This document shows, one piece after another, positions 1 through 8,324 of a DNA stretch of 64,000 bases. The notes below the pieces were generated by a model. That model did no database searches. It worked only from the letters and a program-made list of their open reading frames with translations, and was not told the DNA's origin. This DNA comes from Pseudomonas sp. BN417. GTDB lineage: Bacteria > Pseudomonadota > Gammaproteobacteria > Pseudomonadales > Pseudomonadaceae. A program made the translations under genes and the position numbers. Each line of letters starts with the position of its first letter. Positions within the stretch are counted from its first letter, which is position 1. The stretch is taken from positions 117 to 64,116 of the forward strand of contig NZ_SSOJ01000123.1 of assembly GCF_029871205.1 (NCBI RefSeq), read 5' to 3'.

Positions 1-442
1 CCGGGGGCCCGGCGTGAGGGGCCATCCCTGGCCCCGCACGCCTCTCGCGGCATCCATGCCGCTTGTCCCCCTGCGCAACGCTTCCGCTCGGCCTCCTGAC
101 GGGGCAGAGTCGCTGCCCCACCTCTTCTGCACAGGTTCAGGCAATAACCAGGCATCAGGATTGCTGCGCCCTGTCAGGCGCGAGTCACCCCTCGCCCTCT
201 GGGAGAGGGGCGGGGGAGAGGGATGTGTCAGGCCGGTGCGCAGGTCTGAAAGGTCCGTGCTAGACGCTTCTATGCCGTTCTGCAACAGCTAACGTAGACA
301 TAGCCAATGAATTCGCTAAGGGCAGCGAAGCTGCCCCCGAAAGCATCGAGGGGCAGCCCTTCGGCCTGCTCAGCGATTGAAATCGCCCCCACATTGGCCG
401 GTGTCGATGGTGGATCTGTGAAGCGTGATCCATTTCATTGCC
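1..442. other. gene-poor start of window
   Basis: I find no convincing gene here. The plus-strand open frames are short, start without a ribosome binding site and have the arginine/serine/proline-rich composition of GC-rich shadow frames. The stretch contains a ccctcgccctct/gggagaggggcgggggagaggga repeat at about 197-231, of a kind seen again near 59430-59462, and a degenerate palindromic repeat at 304-393. The downstream ends of the PilZ gene transcript must lie in this stretch. Confidence 0.6.
304..393. repeat. palindromic intergenic repeat, subfamily B (degenerate)
   Basis: This is a decayed member of the roughly 97-bp repeat family found throughout the window. The left arm is partial (aatgaattcgctaag), followed by an internal hairpin ggcagcgaagctgcc. 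The right arm GCGATTGAAATCGCCCCC is intact. It lies just downstream of the PilZ gene. Confidence 0.7.
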
Positions 443-784
443 CTACGGCGCGCGGACGAACTCCAGCAGGGTTTCCAGCAGGGCTGCCTGGTCGTCGGCC
501 AGGTCGATGATATGGAAGCCCGCCCAGCAGTTCCGCTCGTCTTCGCCAGCTCGAGTCCAGAGGCAATCGGCGCCCAGCCGGACCTCTTCTATGCCGTCGA
601 CCCAGGTCAGCGGCACCAGCCGGCATTCCCACACCGAATCGGCGACCAGTGGCATTTCGCTGAACAGCATGAAACCGTCCATCGACAAGTCGACGATGCG
701 GCCCAGGCGCTGCTCCGAATGCAGATCGAATACTTCCATCTGCAGCCCTGTGGCGTGGCGATTCTGCTGGCGACGTTCATCCAT
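443..784 (-). CDS. PilZ-domain protein
   Basis: This 113-residue protein consists of essentially one PilZ-type domain. The start MDERRQQNRH resembles the RxxxR c-di-GMP-binding motif of PilZ proteins, followed by the strand motif VDLSMDGFML that matches the D/NxSxxG element. PilZ proteins usually bind c-di-GMP and act as adaptors or effectors. The gene follows the DUF1631 gene by 18 bp on the same strand and is probably co-transcribed with it. No other domain is seen. The PilZ assignment is good; the target process is unknown. Confidence 0.85.
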   Translation of the reverse strand: MDERRQQNRHATGLQMEVFDLHSEQRLGRIVDLSMDGFMLFSEMPLVADSVWECRLVPLTWVDGIEEVRLGADCLWTRAGEDERNCWAGFHIIDLADDQAALLETLLEFVRAP

Positions 785-802
785 GGCGGCTCCTCGGCGG
801 GC

Positions 803-3103
803 TCAGGTGGTGCGTCCGGTAAAGCGCTGCAGGACCCGGTAGATGGCGCCAAGGGCGCGATCGACCAGGGGGGCACTGCGTTCCGGCGGGACCAGTCTTG
901 CCAGTCCTTGCTCCATGTCCAGGGCCAGCTGGGTGATGGGCATGATCGCCACGCGCTGGCCGCTGTGGTCGACGAACATGTAGTTACGGGTGGTCGGGCT
1001 GTACCAGGACAGCTTGAGGGCCCGGGTGTCCGGGCCGTCGATGAATTCGAACCAGGTGCCGAATTCCAGCTGGGCGAGTTCCTTGATCAGTGCCTGGGCG
1101 CGACTGGAAAGGCTGGCCGGCCGTGGGGTGCTGGCCAGTTCGGCATCGGCGCCGAGCATCTCGCCGAGTTTGCTCTGCGGCAGCGGGCTGTCGATGCGCG
1201 CGGCGAGCTGCGGCTGCTGCGACTGTACGGCGTGTTGGCAGGCCACCAGGTCCTGGAGCAGGCGACGGATGCCGTCCTCGTGGTAGCCGCCCAGCAGCTC
1301 CAGGCCCTTGCGCAGGTCTTCCAGCATGGGGATGCGCAATTGTTGCAGGCGCGCACGACCCTGGCCGTCCTGTGGCGTGCCGCTCCAGGCCAGCTGTTCG
1401 GCTACTTCCACCGAGCGCTGCCATTCACTGCTGCGGTCGCCATGGCGGAGCAGGACGAAGACCAGCACGTCGGTCCAGGTGAGTTCGAGGAAGTGCTGGA
1501 TGATCCCCGGCAGATCGCGGTCCACCAGGACCCGGGCGATGGCGTCCACGGCCTGCTGGCGGGCGCCAAGCAGCTTGTCGCGGCCCTTGGCGGCCTCCAC
1601 TGCGCGTTGTTCGCGCAGCTCCGCCTTGTGCCGCAGGGTGCCGACGTACTCGTTGAACTCGTCCAGCAGACTGTCGAACAGCAGCAGGTCGCCGCTGAAG
1701 CCATGGACGATGCGCTCCACCACCCAGTGCATCTTCGCCAGCAGGCCGCGCTCCCCGCCTTCGTCGGCATAGAGGACGCCGGCCTGGGCCATGCTGTTGA
1801 GCAGGCGGCGGGCCGGGTGGTGGTGCTGGGTGAACAGTGCCTTGTCCTGCAGGGCGACCTTCAGGTAGGGCGTGTGCAGGTGGGAGAGGGCGGTCTTGTA
1901 GATGTCGGCGAGGTTGTCGTCGTCGAGGATGAAGTCGAAGAGCATGCCCACCAGGTCGATCACGTCGGCTTCGTAGTCGGACAGCTTCTGTTGGCCGGGC
2001 AGGCTGCTGTGGCTCTCAAGCTGTTGTTGCAGGTCCGCCTTCAGGCCTTCGACCCGCTGCGGCTGGCGCAGCTTGCTGGCGAGGTCCTGGGCGGACTGCT
2101 GCTGCAGCCGGTTCAGGGCTTCAAGGAGTTCGGCGGCGCTGTAGGTGCGGGTGGCGCCGCGCGGGGCGAAGCTGGAAATACTCGGCGTACCGCCCGGCAG
2201 CGGCGCGTCGCCGTGGTGCTGGCGGCGCTCGCCGAGCAGGGCGGCCAGGCCGCTGAACAGTTGCCCGGGATCGCTGGGCGGCGCACCGGCAAGGTTCGGC
2301 GGCGCAGTGGGGGGAACGCCAGTCGCCGGCTGTGGCTGCTGTGGCGTGCTGGCTTGCCCCGGCGCGTTGGACTGTGGATGCGGCACGCTGGTGGAACGCT
2401 GCACGCTGTATTTCAGGTTGGGCAGGACACCGGCCTCGATCAGCCGCTGGTTGAGCGCGTCATAGATATTGTCCAGCCCATGCATCACATGCTGGTCGAA
2501 GAGCATGTAGAGGATGGTCTTGATCCGCAGCGGGAAAGGGCAGGGCTGCAGCGCTTCGCGGAAGGCCAGGGCCACCGCCTGGGGGCCGACGGGGTTGTCG
2601 TCGTCGCCCAGCTTGCGCCCGCCGTTGAGTACCGCCAGGCGTTGGTCGAGGGCGAACAGGGACTGTGCGCAGCGTGCCTTGACCCGGCTGACCATGTTAG
2701 TGACCAGCAGGTTTTCCTCGTATTCCTCGTTCTCGATCAATTGGAGATGGTTGGCGTCCAGCTCGCTGGCCTTGAGTTCAGGCTTCAGCTTGCCGCTGAG
2801 GAAATCCTCGAAGCACTTGGCGATGTGCTGGTGATACGTGCGTTCTATCTGCGGGCGCTGCTTGCGGATGTCCCGCATGCTATCGAAGAAGAGGGTTTGT
2901 ACCTGGTTGTTCTCGGCTTTCTCGGCGCATTCGAAGAGGGTGTCGTCGACCTGGGCGAAGACGCCGGTGAGATGCTCGGCCAGCCGGTTCATCACCAGCT
3001 TGCGACAGCTCTGCACCAAATCACCGAAGCGCGGTTGTATGCCGCGGTTGGCCAGGGTCGTCACGGGGCCGGGAGGGGGTGGGGGTCGATCCTGATTGCT
3101 CAT
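803..3103 (-). CDS. DUF1631 family protein (copy 1)
   Basis: This is a 766-residue protein from an ATG at 3103, chosen because AGGA precedes it at good spacing; an in-frame ATG 29 codons upstream has no such site and lies in the tRNA promoter side. The protein matches the DUF1631 family (sometimes misannotated as thymidine phosphorylase). The N-terminal half is conserved with a second copy at 20395-22677 (for example NPVGP...AFREAL against NPLGP...AFLDAC). A Pro/Gly/Gln-rich linker lies around residues 240-310. The C-terminal segment GTWFEF...YMFVDHSG resembles the PilZ-like end of the family. It lies upstream of a separate PilZ gene. No enzymatic motif is evident and the function is unknown. 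Confidence 0.85.
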   Translation of the reverse strand: MSNQDRPPPPPGPVTTLANRGIQPRFGDLVQSCRKLVMNRLAEHLTGVFAQVDDTLFECAEKAENNQVQTLFFDSMRDIRKQRPQIERTYHQHIAKCFEDFLSGKLKPELKASELDANHLQLIENEEYEENLLVTNMVSRVKARCAQSLFALDQRLAVLNGGRKLGDDDNPVGPQAVALAFREALQPCPFPLRIKTILYMLFDQHVMHGLDNIYDALNQRLIEAGVLPNLKYSVQRSTSVPHPQSNAPGQASTPQQPQPATGVPPTAPPNLAGAPPSDPGQLFSGLAALLGERRQHHGDAPLPGGTPSISSFAPRGATRTYSAAELLEALNRLQQQSAQDLASKLRQPQRVEGLKADLQQQLESHSSLPGQQKLSDYEADVIDLVGMLFDFILDDDNLADIYKTALSHLHTPYLKVALQDKALFTQHHHPARRLLNSMAQAGVLYADEGGERGLLAKMHWVVERIVHGFSGDLLLFDSLLDEFNEYVGTLRHKAELREQRAVEAAKGRDKLLGARQQAVDAIARVLVDRDLPGIIQHFLELTWTDVLVFVLLRHGDRSSEWQRSVEVAEQLAWSGTPQDGQGRARLQQLRIPMLEDLRKGLELLGGYHEDGIRRLLQDLVACQHAVQSQQPQLAARIDSPLPQSKLGEMLGADAELASTPRPASLSSRAQALIKELAQLEFGTWFEFIDGPDTRALKLSWYSPTTRNYMFVDHSGQRVAIMPITQLALDMEQGLARLVPPERSAPLVDRALGAIYRVLQRFTGRTT

Positions 3104-3219
3104 AGCCGTCCTGTTGGGAGACAGGCCGCGACCACGACCTGTAACGATCTCGCCACGGCTCAGGTATAGCACTCGGACGGCTATGTGCAAATCATTGGCA
3201 GAATTCGTTTTTTTAGGGG

Positions 3220-3247
3220 TTGACAGGCGGTTCTGGAACCGTAAAAT
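3220..3247 (+). promoter_or_regulatory. sigma70 promoter of the tRNA cluster
   Basis: A perfect -35 TTGACA (3220-3225) and a -10-like TAAAAT (3242-3247) are separated by 16 bp. They lie about 62 bp before tRNA-Asn, with the GC-rich discriminator gcgcgcc typical of stable RNA promoters. Confidence 0.8.
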
Positions 3248-3308
3248 GGCGCGCCTCTGAAGCGCTAAAGCAAATGAGCAAGGCGCAGAAGGGTTGGAAG
3301 ATCGAAGT

Positions 3309-3384
3309 TCCGCGATAGCTCAGTCGGTAGAGCAAATGACTGTTAATCATTGGGTCCCTGGTTCGAGTCCAGGTCGCGGAGCCA
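3309..3384 (+). tRNA. tRNA-Asn (GTT)
   Basis: This is a 76-nt cloverleaf. The acceptor stem TCCGCGA/TCGCGGA pairs perfectly, the anticodon loop reads CTGTTAA (anticodon GTT), the T arm has GGTTCGAGTCC, and CCA is encoded. It is the first of three tRNAs transcribed from the promoter at 3220. Confidence 0.97.
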
Positions 3385-3393
3385 ACTTCCAGA

Positions 3394-3470
3394 CGGGGTA
3401 TAGCGCAGTCCGGTAGCGCGCCTGCTTTGGGAGCAGGATGTCGGGAGTTCGAATCTCTCTACCCCGACCA
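3394..3470 (+). tRNA. tRNA-Pro (TGG)
   Basis: This is a 77-nt tRNA with acceptor stem CGGGGTA/TACCCCG. The anticodon stem CCTGC/GCAGG encloses the loop TTTGGGA (anticodon TGG). CCA is encoded. It starts 9 bp after tRNA-Asn. Confidence 0.97.
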
Positions 3471-3480
3471 CATCACATTT

Positions 3481-3556
3481 GGGTCGTTAGCTCAGTCGGT
3501 AGAGCAGTTGGCTTTTAACCAATTGGTCGTAGGTTCGAATCCTACACGACCCACCA
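3481..3556 (+). tRNA. tRNA-Lys (TTT)
   Basis: This is a 76-nt tRNA with acceptor stem GGGTCGT/ACGACCC, anticodon loop CTTTTAA (anticodon TTT) and encoded CCA. It is the last tRNA of the cluster. The Asn-Pro-Lys order is the one I recall upstream of ndh in P. aeruginosa. Confidence 0.97.
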
Positions 3557-3582
3557 TACAAGACCTCTCGGGAGGTCCGAAG

Positions 3583-3616
3583 AAGCGGTAAGGCGAAAGC
3601 CTTACCGCTTTTTTGT
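3583..3616 (+). terminator. rho-independent terminator of tRNA cluster
   Basis: A 12-bp perfect stem AAGCGGTAAGGC with a GAAA loop is followed by a run of six T. It lies 27 bp after tRNA-Lys. Confidence 0.95.
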
Positions 3617-3643
3617 TTGTCCCGAAAAAATTCAAAGGTGTCG

Positions 3644-3713
3644 GTGTAGGAGCGAGCTTGCTCGCGAATGGCCCCGTGCGGTGCTGTTCGCGAGCAAGCC
3701 CGCTCCTGCAAGG
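3644..3713. repeat. REP-type palindrome (GAGCGAGCTTGCTCGCGAA)
   Basis: Inverted arms TGTAGGAGCGAGCTTGCTCG and CGAGCAAGCCCGCTCCTGCA flank a short centre. This is the common Pseudomonas REP class, lying between the tRNA terminator and the end of ndh. Confidence 0.85.
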
Positions 3714-3730
3714 AATGGTTCGGGCGCGCC

Positions 3731-5029
3731 TCAGTGCAGCTTCAGGCGCGGGTCCGTGCTGCGGCCGATGCGGTCGCTGAGCATCAGCAGGAAGGTGCGG
3801 AAACCGCCGTAGAGCGCCATCTGGTGCATGCGGTAGAGGGAGATGTAGAACATCCGCGCCAGCCAGCCCTCCAGTTTCACGCTGCCCATCAGGTTCCCCA
3901 TCAGGTTGCCCACCGCGCTGAAGCTCGACAGCGAGATCAGCGAGCCGTAGTCCTTGTACTGGTAGTCGGGCAGGGGCTGGCCCTGCAGGCGCAGCTTGAA
4001 CGATTTGACCAGCAGCGAAGCCTGTTGGTGAGCGGCTTGTGCTCGCGGCGGCACGTTGCGCTCGCTGCCATCTCCGAGCGGGCAGGCGGCGCAGTCGCCG
4101 AAGGCGAAGATGTCGTCGTCGCGGGTGGTCTGCAGGGTCGGACGCACCACCAACTGGTTGATGCGGTTGCTTTCCAGGCCATCCAGGTCCTTGAGGAAGG
4201 CCGGAGCGCGAATGCCGGCGGCCCAGACCTTGAGGCTGGCGGAAATGTTCTCGCCCTGGGCGGTTTTCAGGCCATCCGCGGTGACTTCCTGCACGGCGGC
4301 GCCGGTCATCACGGTGACGCCGAGCTGCTCCAGGGTGCGGTGTACCGGGGTGCTGATGCGCTCCGGCAGGGCCGGCAGCACGCGGGGGCCAGCCTCGATC
4401 AGGGTGATGCGCATGTTCTCCGGCCGGATGCTGTCCAGTCCGTAGGCGGCCAGTTCATGGGCGGCGTGGTGCAGCTCGGCTGCCAGTTCGACGCCGGTTG
4501 CGCCGGCGCCGACTATGGCGACGCTGATCTGGTCGTTGGCCTCCTGCTGGGCGTGGGCGCGCAGGTAGTGGCTGAGCAGCTGGCGGTGGAAGCGCTCGGC
4601 CTGCTCGCGGGTGTCGAGGAAGATGCAGTGTTGGGCCGCGCCTTCGGTACCGAAGTCGTTGGTGGTGCTGCCGACCGCCAGGACCAGGCTGTCGTAGGCC
4701 AGCTCGCGTGCGGGCACGAGTTCGCGCCCATCCTCGTCATGGGTGGCGGCCAGCTGGATGACCTTGCGCTTGCGGTCCAGCCCGCTCATGCGGCCGAGCT
4801 GGAACTCGAAGTGGTTCCACTTCGCCTGGGCGACGTAGTTCAGCTCGTTCTCCGTGGAGTTCAGCGAGCCGGCCGCCACTTCATGCAGCAAGGGTTTCCA
4901 GATATGGGTGAGGTTGGCGTCGGCCAGGACGATCTTGGCCTGGCCTTTCTTGCCAAGAGTTCTACCCAGACGGGTAGCGAGCTCCAGGCCGCCGGCGCCG
5001 CCGCCGACGATCACGATGCGATGGGACAT
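3731..5029 (-). CDS. ndh: type II NADH dehydrogenase (NDH-2-like)
   Basis: This is a 432-residue flavoprotein that oxidises NADH and passes electrons to quinone at the membrane without pumping protons. Residues 5-14 give the FAD Rossmann motif VIVGGGAGGL. A second nucleotide-binding motif VAIVGAGATGVELAAE lies near residue 175 for NADH. The FAD-contact motif IFAFGDCA appears in the C-terminal half. Length and the HIWKPLLHEVAAG signature fit bacterial NDH-2. Upstream on the same strand are the small DUF3094 and DUF1780 genes, the order remembered for P. aeruginosa PA4538-PA4536. Confidence 0.93.
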   Translation of the reverse strand: MSHRIVIVGGGAGGLELATRLGRTLGKKGQAKIVLADANLTHIWKPLLHEVAAGSLNSTENELNYVAQAKWNHFEFQLGRMSGLDRKRKVIQLAATHDEDGRELVPARELAYDSLVLAVGSTTNDFGTEGAAQHCIFLDTREQAERFHRQLLSHYLRAHAQQEANDQISVAIVGAGATGVELAAELHHAAHELAAYGLDSIRPENMRITLIEAGPRVLPALPERISTPVHRTLEQLGVTVMTGAAVQEVTADGLKTAQGENISASLKVWAAGIRAPAFLKDLDGLESNRINQLVVRPTLQTTRDDDIFAFGDCAACPLGDGSERNVPPRAQAAHQQASLLVKSFKLRLQGQPLPDYQYKDYGSLISLSSFSAVGNLMGNLMGSVKLEGWLARMFYISLYRMHQMALYGGFRTFLLMLSDRIGRSTDPRLKLH

Positions 5030-5089
5030 GGGATGTTCTCACAAGGCTATAGGAATTCTTTGTCGCCGAGGGCGAGCGCAGGAGGCAGC

Positions 5090-5263
5090 TCATAGCACCA
5101 GTCGGCTCAGGAGGCGGCTGAGTATGCCCAGGGCGATGACCACGGCCAGCGTCATCCACAGCAGGCGCCACGGGCGGAACGGCTGGCGTTCGACCTGGTG
5201 CTGCGGGAGGTTCAGGTACTGGTCGACCTTCTGCTGGTCTTCGGGAGTCAGGCGGCTGGGCAT
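5090..5263 (-). CDS. DUF3094 family small membrane protein
   Basis: This small ORF encodes 57 residues. It starts MPSRLTPEDQQKVDQYLN and ends in one hydrophobic helix, WMTLAVVIALGILSRLLS, after a basic stretch. GAGG precedes the ATG by 5 nt. The pattern fits the DUF3094 family, a single-pass protein next to ndh in Pseudomonas. It is 60 bp upstream of ndh on the same strand, so co-transcription is plausible. No function is known. Confidence 0.85.
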   Translation of the reverse strand: MPSRLTPEDQQKVDQYLNLPQHQVERQPFRPWRLLWMTLAVVIALGILSRLLSRLVL

Positions 5264-5356
5264 GGGAGCCTCGACTTTGGATTGACGGGCATTCTAGCTG
5301 GCGAATTCACACGGGCCAACGCGCAGCCGGTGTTATTTGCGCGCGCCTGGCCGCCG

Positions 5357-5983
5357 TCAGAGGCCCATCCCCACATCGAACATGATGGTGCGGCCCAGGT
5401 TGCTGCGCAGGAAGTCGGGCGCGTCCGCATGGGCGAACAGCACGCGGGCGAAGTTCGGCCCCACCAACGACAGCGAGCGCCAGCCCTGGCGCAGGTATTC
5501 GGTGGGCGGTGGAAAAGGGCTGTTGAAGTCCGGGGTGGCGCGCTTGAGGTTGACGAAGGCGATCAGATCGAGTTCGCCCAGGTCGAGACCGCGTTCCCCG
5601 TAGTTGCTTGCCTTCTTGCGCAGGGTCGGTCCCAGGCGCGCCTGGAGTTCAGCGGTGGGAATGCGTTTTGGGCGGCTTTCGCGACGCACCAGCTGCGCAA
5701 GAGAGAAGGCGCGGCGGCGTCGCTCCAGCTCGGCGCGCCATTCCTCGTTGAGACGGCGGCCTTCGTCGAGGACGAAGAACACCTCGAAGTTGGCTTCGCG
5801 GAACAGCACATCCGGCGGCTCCTGGCCGGTGCTGAAATCCTCCAGCCGATAGGGCAGGTTGAGCGCCTGCAGCAGTCGCTGGCAGACCCAGCGCTCGCGC
5901 TCCCACCGGCGCGCATTCGACAGGAAGTCGTTGGCTTGCTCGGCCTGCCGCGTCAGCAGGCGCAGGTAGTCGGACTCGTTCAT
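5357..5983 (-). CDS. DUF1780 domain protein
   Basis: This 208-residue soluble protein has no signal peptide or membrane helix. It starts MNESDYLRLLTRQAEQANDFL and is rich in charged helices, for example around residues 75-95 (EEWRAELERRRRAF). It matches the DUF1780 family conserved in Pseudomonas next to ndh (PA4536-like). I see no clear catalytic motif; a nuclease-like role suggested for the family is not supported by anything I can see here. It is 93 bp upstream of the DUF3094 gene, same strand. Confidence 0.8.
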   Translation of the reverse strand: MNESDYLRLLTRQAEQANDFLSNARRWERERWVCQRLLQALNLPYRLEDFSTGQEPPDVLFREANFEVFFVLDEGRRLNEEWRAELERRRRAFSLAQLVRRESRPKRIPTAELQARLGPTLRKKASNYGERGLDLGELDLIAFVNLKRATPDFNSPFPPPTEYLRQGWRSLSLVGPNFARVLFAHADAPDFLRSNLGRTIMFDVGMGL

Positions 5984-6119
5984 GTTCCGCAGCTTAGCCT
6001 TATGGCCCGGGCTCTGGGTACCCCCTGGAACGCCAGCGGAGAGCCCGTCGCGACAAATGCGCGCAGGTTGACGTGCCGTTTGGCGGTGTAAACTTCAAGT
6101 GCCCTGCCCGGAGCCCGCC

Positions 6120-6542
6120 ATGCGCATTCGACCCATCACTCCAGCCGATCATGCCCCCCTGTTCGATCTCTGGCGTCGCACGCCGGGTATCCGTCTGCGT
6201 GCGGAAGACGAACTGGAACCCTTCTGCGCTTACCTGCAGCGCAATCCCGATCTCTGCCTGTTGCTCGAGGACGACGCCGGGCGGGTGGCCGGCTGCCTGC
6301 TGGTGGGGCATGACGGACGCCGCGGCTACCTGCAGCATCTGATCGTTGCCCAGCCCTTCCGTGGCAAGGGCTGGGCCCGGGCGCTACTGCAGGAGGCGCT
6401 GCGCCGCCTGGCCCAGCTGGGCATACGCAAGTCCCACGTCTTCGTCCTCGAGGATGCGCCGGAGGCTCTGGCTTTCTGGCAGATGCAGCGGGGCTGGTCG
6501 GAGCGTGAGGATATTCGGGTCTACTCGACCACTGGAGACTGA
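6120..6542 (+). CDS. GNAT family N-acetyltransferase
   Basis: This 140-residue protein has the standard acetyltransferase layout. The start [14 protein letters not shown] is typical of GNAT proteins, the central strand is [20 protein letters not shown], and the acetyl-CoA loop is the R/QxxGxG/A-like [26 protein letters not shown] forms the C-terminal part. An upstream in-frame ATG at 6099 is less likely because family members begin at MRIR. It stops 4 bp before the next gene, so it heads a three-gene operon. The substrate cannot be told. Confidence 0.85.
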   Translation: MRIRPITPADHAPLFDLWRRTPGIRLRAEDELEPFCAYLQRNPDLCLLLEDDAGRVAGCLLVGHDGRRGYLQHLIVAQPFRGKGWARALLQEALRRLAQLGIRKSHVFVLEDAPEALAFWQMQRGWSEREDIRVYSTTGD

Positions 6543-6546
6543 ATCG

Positions 6547-7014
6547 ATGCGGATCTGCCTTGGGCTGATATTGAGCCTGCTGGCCACCTTGAGCCAGGCG
6601 CTGGAAACCGGTGAACGCCTGGCGCCCTGGACGCTGCTGGACCAGTACGAGCAACCCTACAGCCTGGATGATGGGCTGCAGGTATTGCTGGTGGCCCGCA
6701 GCATGGAGGGCGGCAAGCTGGTGAACGCGGCGCTGGCAGGCCAGCCCAAGGGCTACCTGGAGGCCCGCCATGCGGTGTTCGTGGCCGATATCAGTCGCAT
6801 GCCGACGCTGGTGTCCTCGCTCTTCGCCGTTCCCGCCATGCGCGACTACAACTACCGCGTCCTGCTGGACCGGGAGTCCCGCGTCGTCAGCCGCTATCCG
6901 GGCGATGAGTCGCGCGTGCTGTGGTTGCGCCTGGAGCAGGGCCGGCTCCTCGAGCAGCGGGAGTTCGGCGATGCCGCGGCATTGCGCGCCGCCCTGGAGT
7001 CCCTTGCGCCGTGA
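6547..7014 (+). CDS. secreted thioredoxin-fold-like protein of unknown function
   Basis: This 155-residue protein has a clear signal peptide (MRICLGLILSLLATLSQA, cleavage near residue 18). The mature part begins ETGERLAPWTLLDQYEQPY, reminiscent of the start of TlpA/AhpC-like periplasmic proteins, but there is no CxxC motif, so a redox role is unlikely. Homologues in Pseudomonas are often labelled FAD/FMN-containing dehydrogenase; I see no flavin-binding motif to justify that. It sits between the GNAT gene and a CbiM-like permease and overlaps the latter by 4 bp (GTGA). Confidence 0.65.
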   Translation: MRICLGLILSLLATLSQALETGERLAPWTLLDQYEQPYSLDDGLQVLLVARSMEGGKLVNAALAGQPKGYLEARHAVFVADISRMPTLVSSLFAVPAMRDYNYRVLLDRESRVVSRYPGDESRVLWLRLEQGRLLEQREFGDAAALRAALESLAP

Positions 7015-7697
7015 TCGCTGCTGAACTCCTCTCCGCAGAATCCCTGGGCCTGGGTTGGGCGCTCTATCTGCCCGTCTTGGCCTGGGCCGCCTGGCGCGCG
7101 CCCTGGGTCGAGCTGTTCAGCGATTTCCGCCGCCAGCACCTGCTGTTCGGCACCGTGCTGGCGCTCTTCCTGCTCTGGCTGATGCGGCGCGACTTCGAAT
7201 CGGGGCTGTCCTACCACTTCATCGGCATGACGGCCGTGACCTTGCTGCTGGACTGGCCCCTGGCGGTGCTGAGCGGCCTGGTGGCGCAACTCGGCCTGCT
7301 TGCCCTGGGCAAGCAGGACCTCCTGGCCCTCGGCATCAACGGCGCCTTGCTGGTGCTGCTGCCGGTGCTGGTCACCGAGCTTTGCGCCAAGTGGGTGGAG
7401 TATTACCAGCCGCGCAACCTGTTCGTGTACATCTTCTGCTGCGGCTTCTTTCCAGCGGCATTGACCGCGCTGCTGTGCGTCCTCATCGGCCTGGGGCTGC
7501 TGTGGGTCGATGGCGTCTTCCCCATGCCGCCCTGGCTGGATGATTTCATCGGCTACCTGTGGCTGGTGATGTTCCCCGAGGCCTTCATCAACGGCACCGC
7601 CGTGACCGCCCTGGTGGTGTTCTGCCCGGATTGGCTGGAGACCTTCAACCGCACCCGTTACCTCCAGGCGCCCTGGAAGGACGACGAGTCCCGTTGA
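7011..7697 (+). CDS. CbiM-like energy-coupling factor permease
   Basis: This is a 228-residue integral membrane protein with about six helices. The start is a GTG overlapping the stop of the previous gene (GTGA), implying translational coupling. The C-terminal helix pair and the motif EAFINGTAVTALVVF near residues 190-205 resemble the cobalt/nickel ECF permease family (CbiM type), where E/N and G residues recur. The usual N-terminal Met-His metal site of CbiM is not seen, so the ligand may differ. No ATPase or T component is adjacent. The membrane assignment is sure; the family is moderately sure. Confidence 0.65.
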   Translation: MIAAELLSAESLGLGWALYLPVLAWAAWRAPWVELFSDFRRQHLLFGTVLALFLLWLMRRDFESGLSYHFIGMTAVTLLLDWPLAVLSGLVAQLGLLALGKQDLLALGINGALLVLLPVLVTELCAKWVEYYQPRNLFVYIFCCGFFPAALTALLCVLIGLGLLWVDGVFPMPPWLDDFIGYLWLVMFPEAFINGTAVTALVVFCPDWLETFNRTRYLQAPWKDDESR

Positions 7698-7766
7698 CGG
7701 CGCTTTATTTGAGCCTGGGAAAGCATGTCCTCAGGGCATGGTCATGAGTAACCGGCTCGGCCTGTG

Positions 7767-8002
7767 ACGACTCAAGTGGTTCGGATCGAGCGACGTAGCC
7801 GGCCGGTAGGGTGCGCTGTGCGCACCAGCGGTTGAGCGTCGGGCAGGGGCCGATTCGGTAATCGGTGCGCATGGCGCACCTGTTACGACTCAAGTGGTTC
7901 GGATCGAGCGACGTAGCCGGCCGGTAGGGTGCGCCGTGCGCACCGGCGGTTGAGCGCCGCGCAGGGGCCGACTCCGCAATCGGTGCGCATGGCGCACCCT
8001 AC
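7767..8002. repeat. 118-bp tandem duplication with gtagggtgcgc palindromes
   Basis: Two head-to-tail copies (7767-7884 and 7885-8002) begin ACGACTCAAGTGGTTCGG. Each contains the palindromic pair GTAGGGTGCGC...GTGCGCATGGCGCACC, a repeat type seen also at 41945-42035 and inside the 18.3-19.1 kb array. The copies differ at a few positions. Confidence 0.9.
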
Positions 8003-8324
8003 GGTGGGGCAAGTGCAGGAGTTGCGGCCCCTCTACCAGGGGGCCAAAGCAAGTCCACGTTTTACGAACGTGGATCTTTACTCATCGGTTCCATGCCGTG
8101 TTTGCCCATGATCTGGGTCAATGGTCGGCAGGCTGTGGGCGGTAAGGTGCCCAAGGTCCGCCAAGTAGCGCGGGATCACGCGTAACGGTGGAAATCCGCC
8201 ACGCGGATTTTCACCCTACGTAGGTCATCACCCCTTGTAGGGTGGATCACGCTTCACCGATCCACCATGGGCGTCGGATCGTGAAGCACGATATCCGCCT
8301 CGTACGTATCCAAAGGACAAGTCG
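8003..8324. repeat. intergenic stretch with a gtagggtggatcacgcttc repeat
   Basis: No gene is seen. Positions 8237-8300 hold GTAGGGTGGATCACGCTTCA, a mirror-image second half and GATATCCGCC. The same element recurs at 34018-34103. Confidence 0.75.

Noticed and set aside
803-3103. thymidine phosphorylase annotation
   Set aside because: No phosphorylase motif is visible; the name is a misannotation carried by DUF1631 proteins.
425-3169. long open frame opposite the first DUF1631 gene
   Set aside because: It is a GC-rich shadow of the recognised DUF1631 protein; its translation has the Gln/Val/Ala/Gly-rich look of a reversed frame and no family resemblance.
3487-3711. small ORF antisense to the tRNA-Lys region
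   Set aside because: The peptide ending SCRIRTYDQLVKSQLLYRLS is the well-known false ORF produced by reading tRNA genes backwards.
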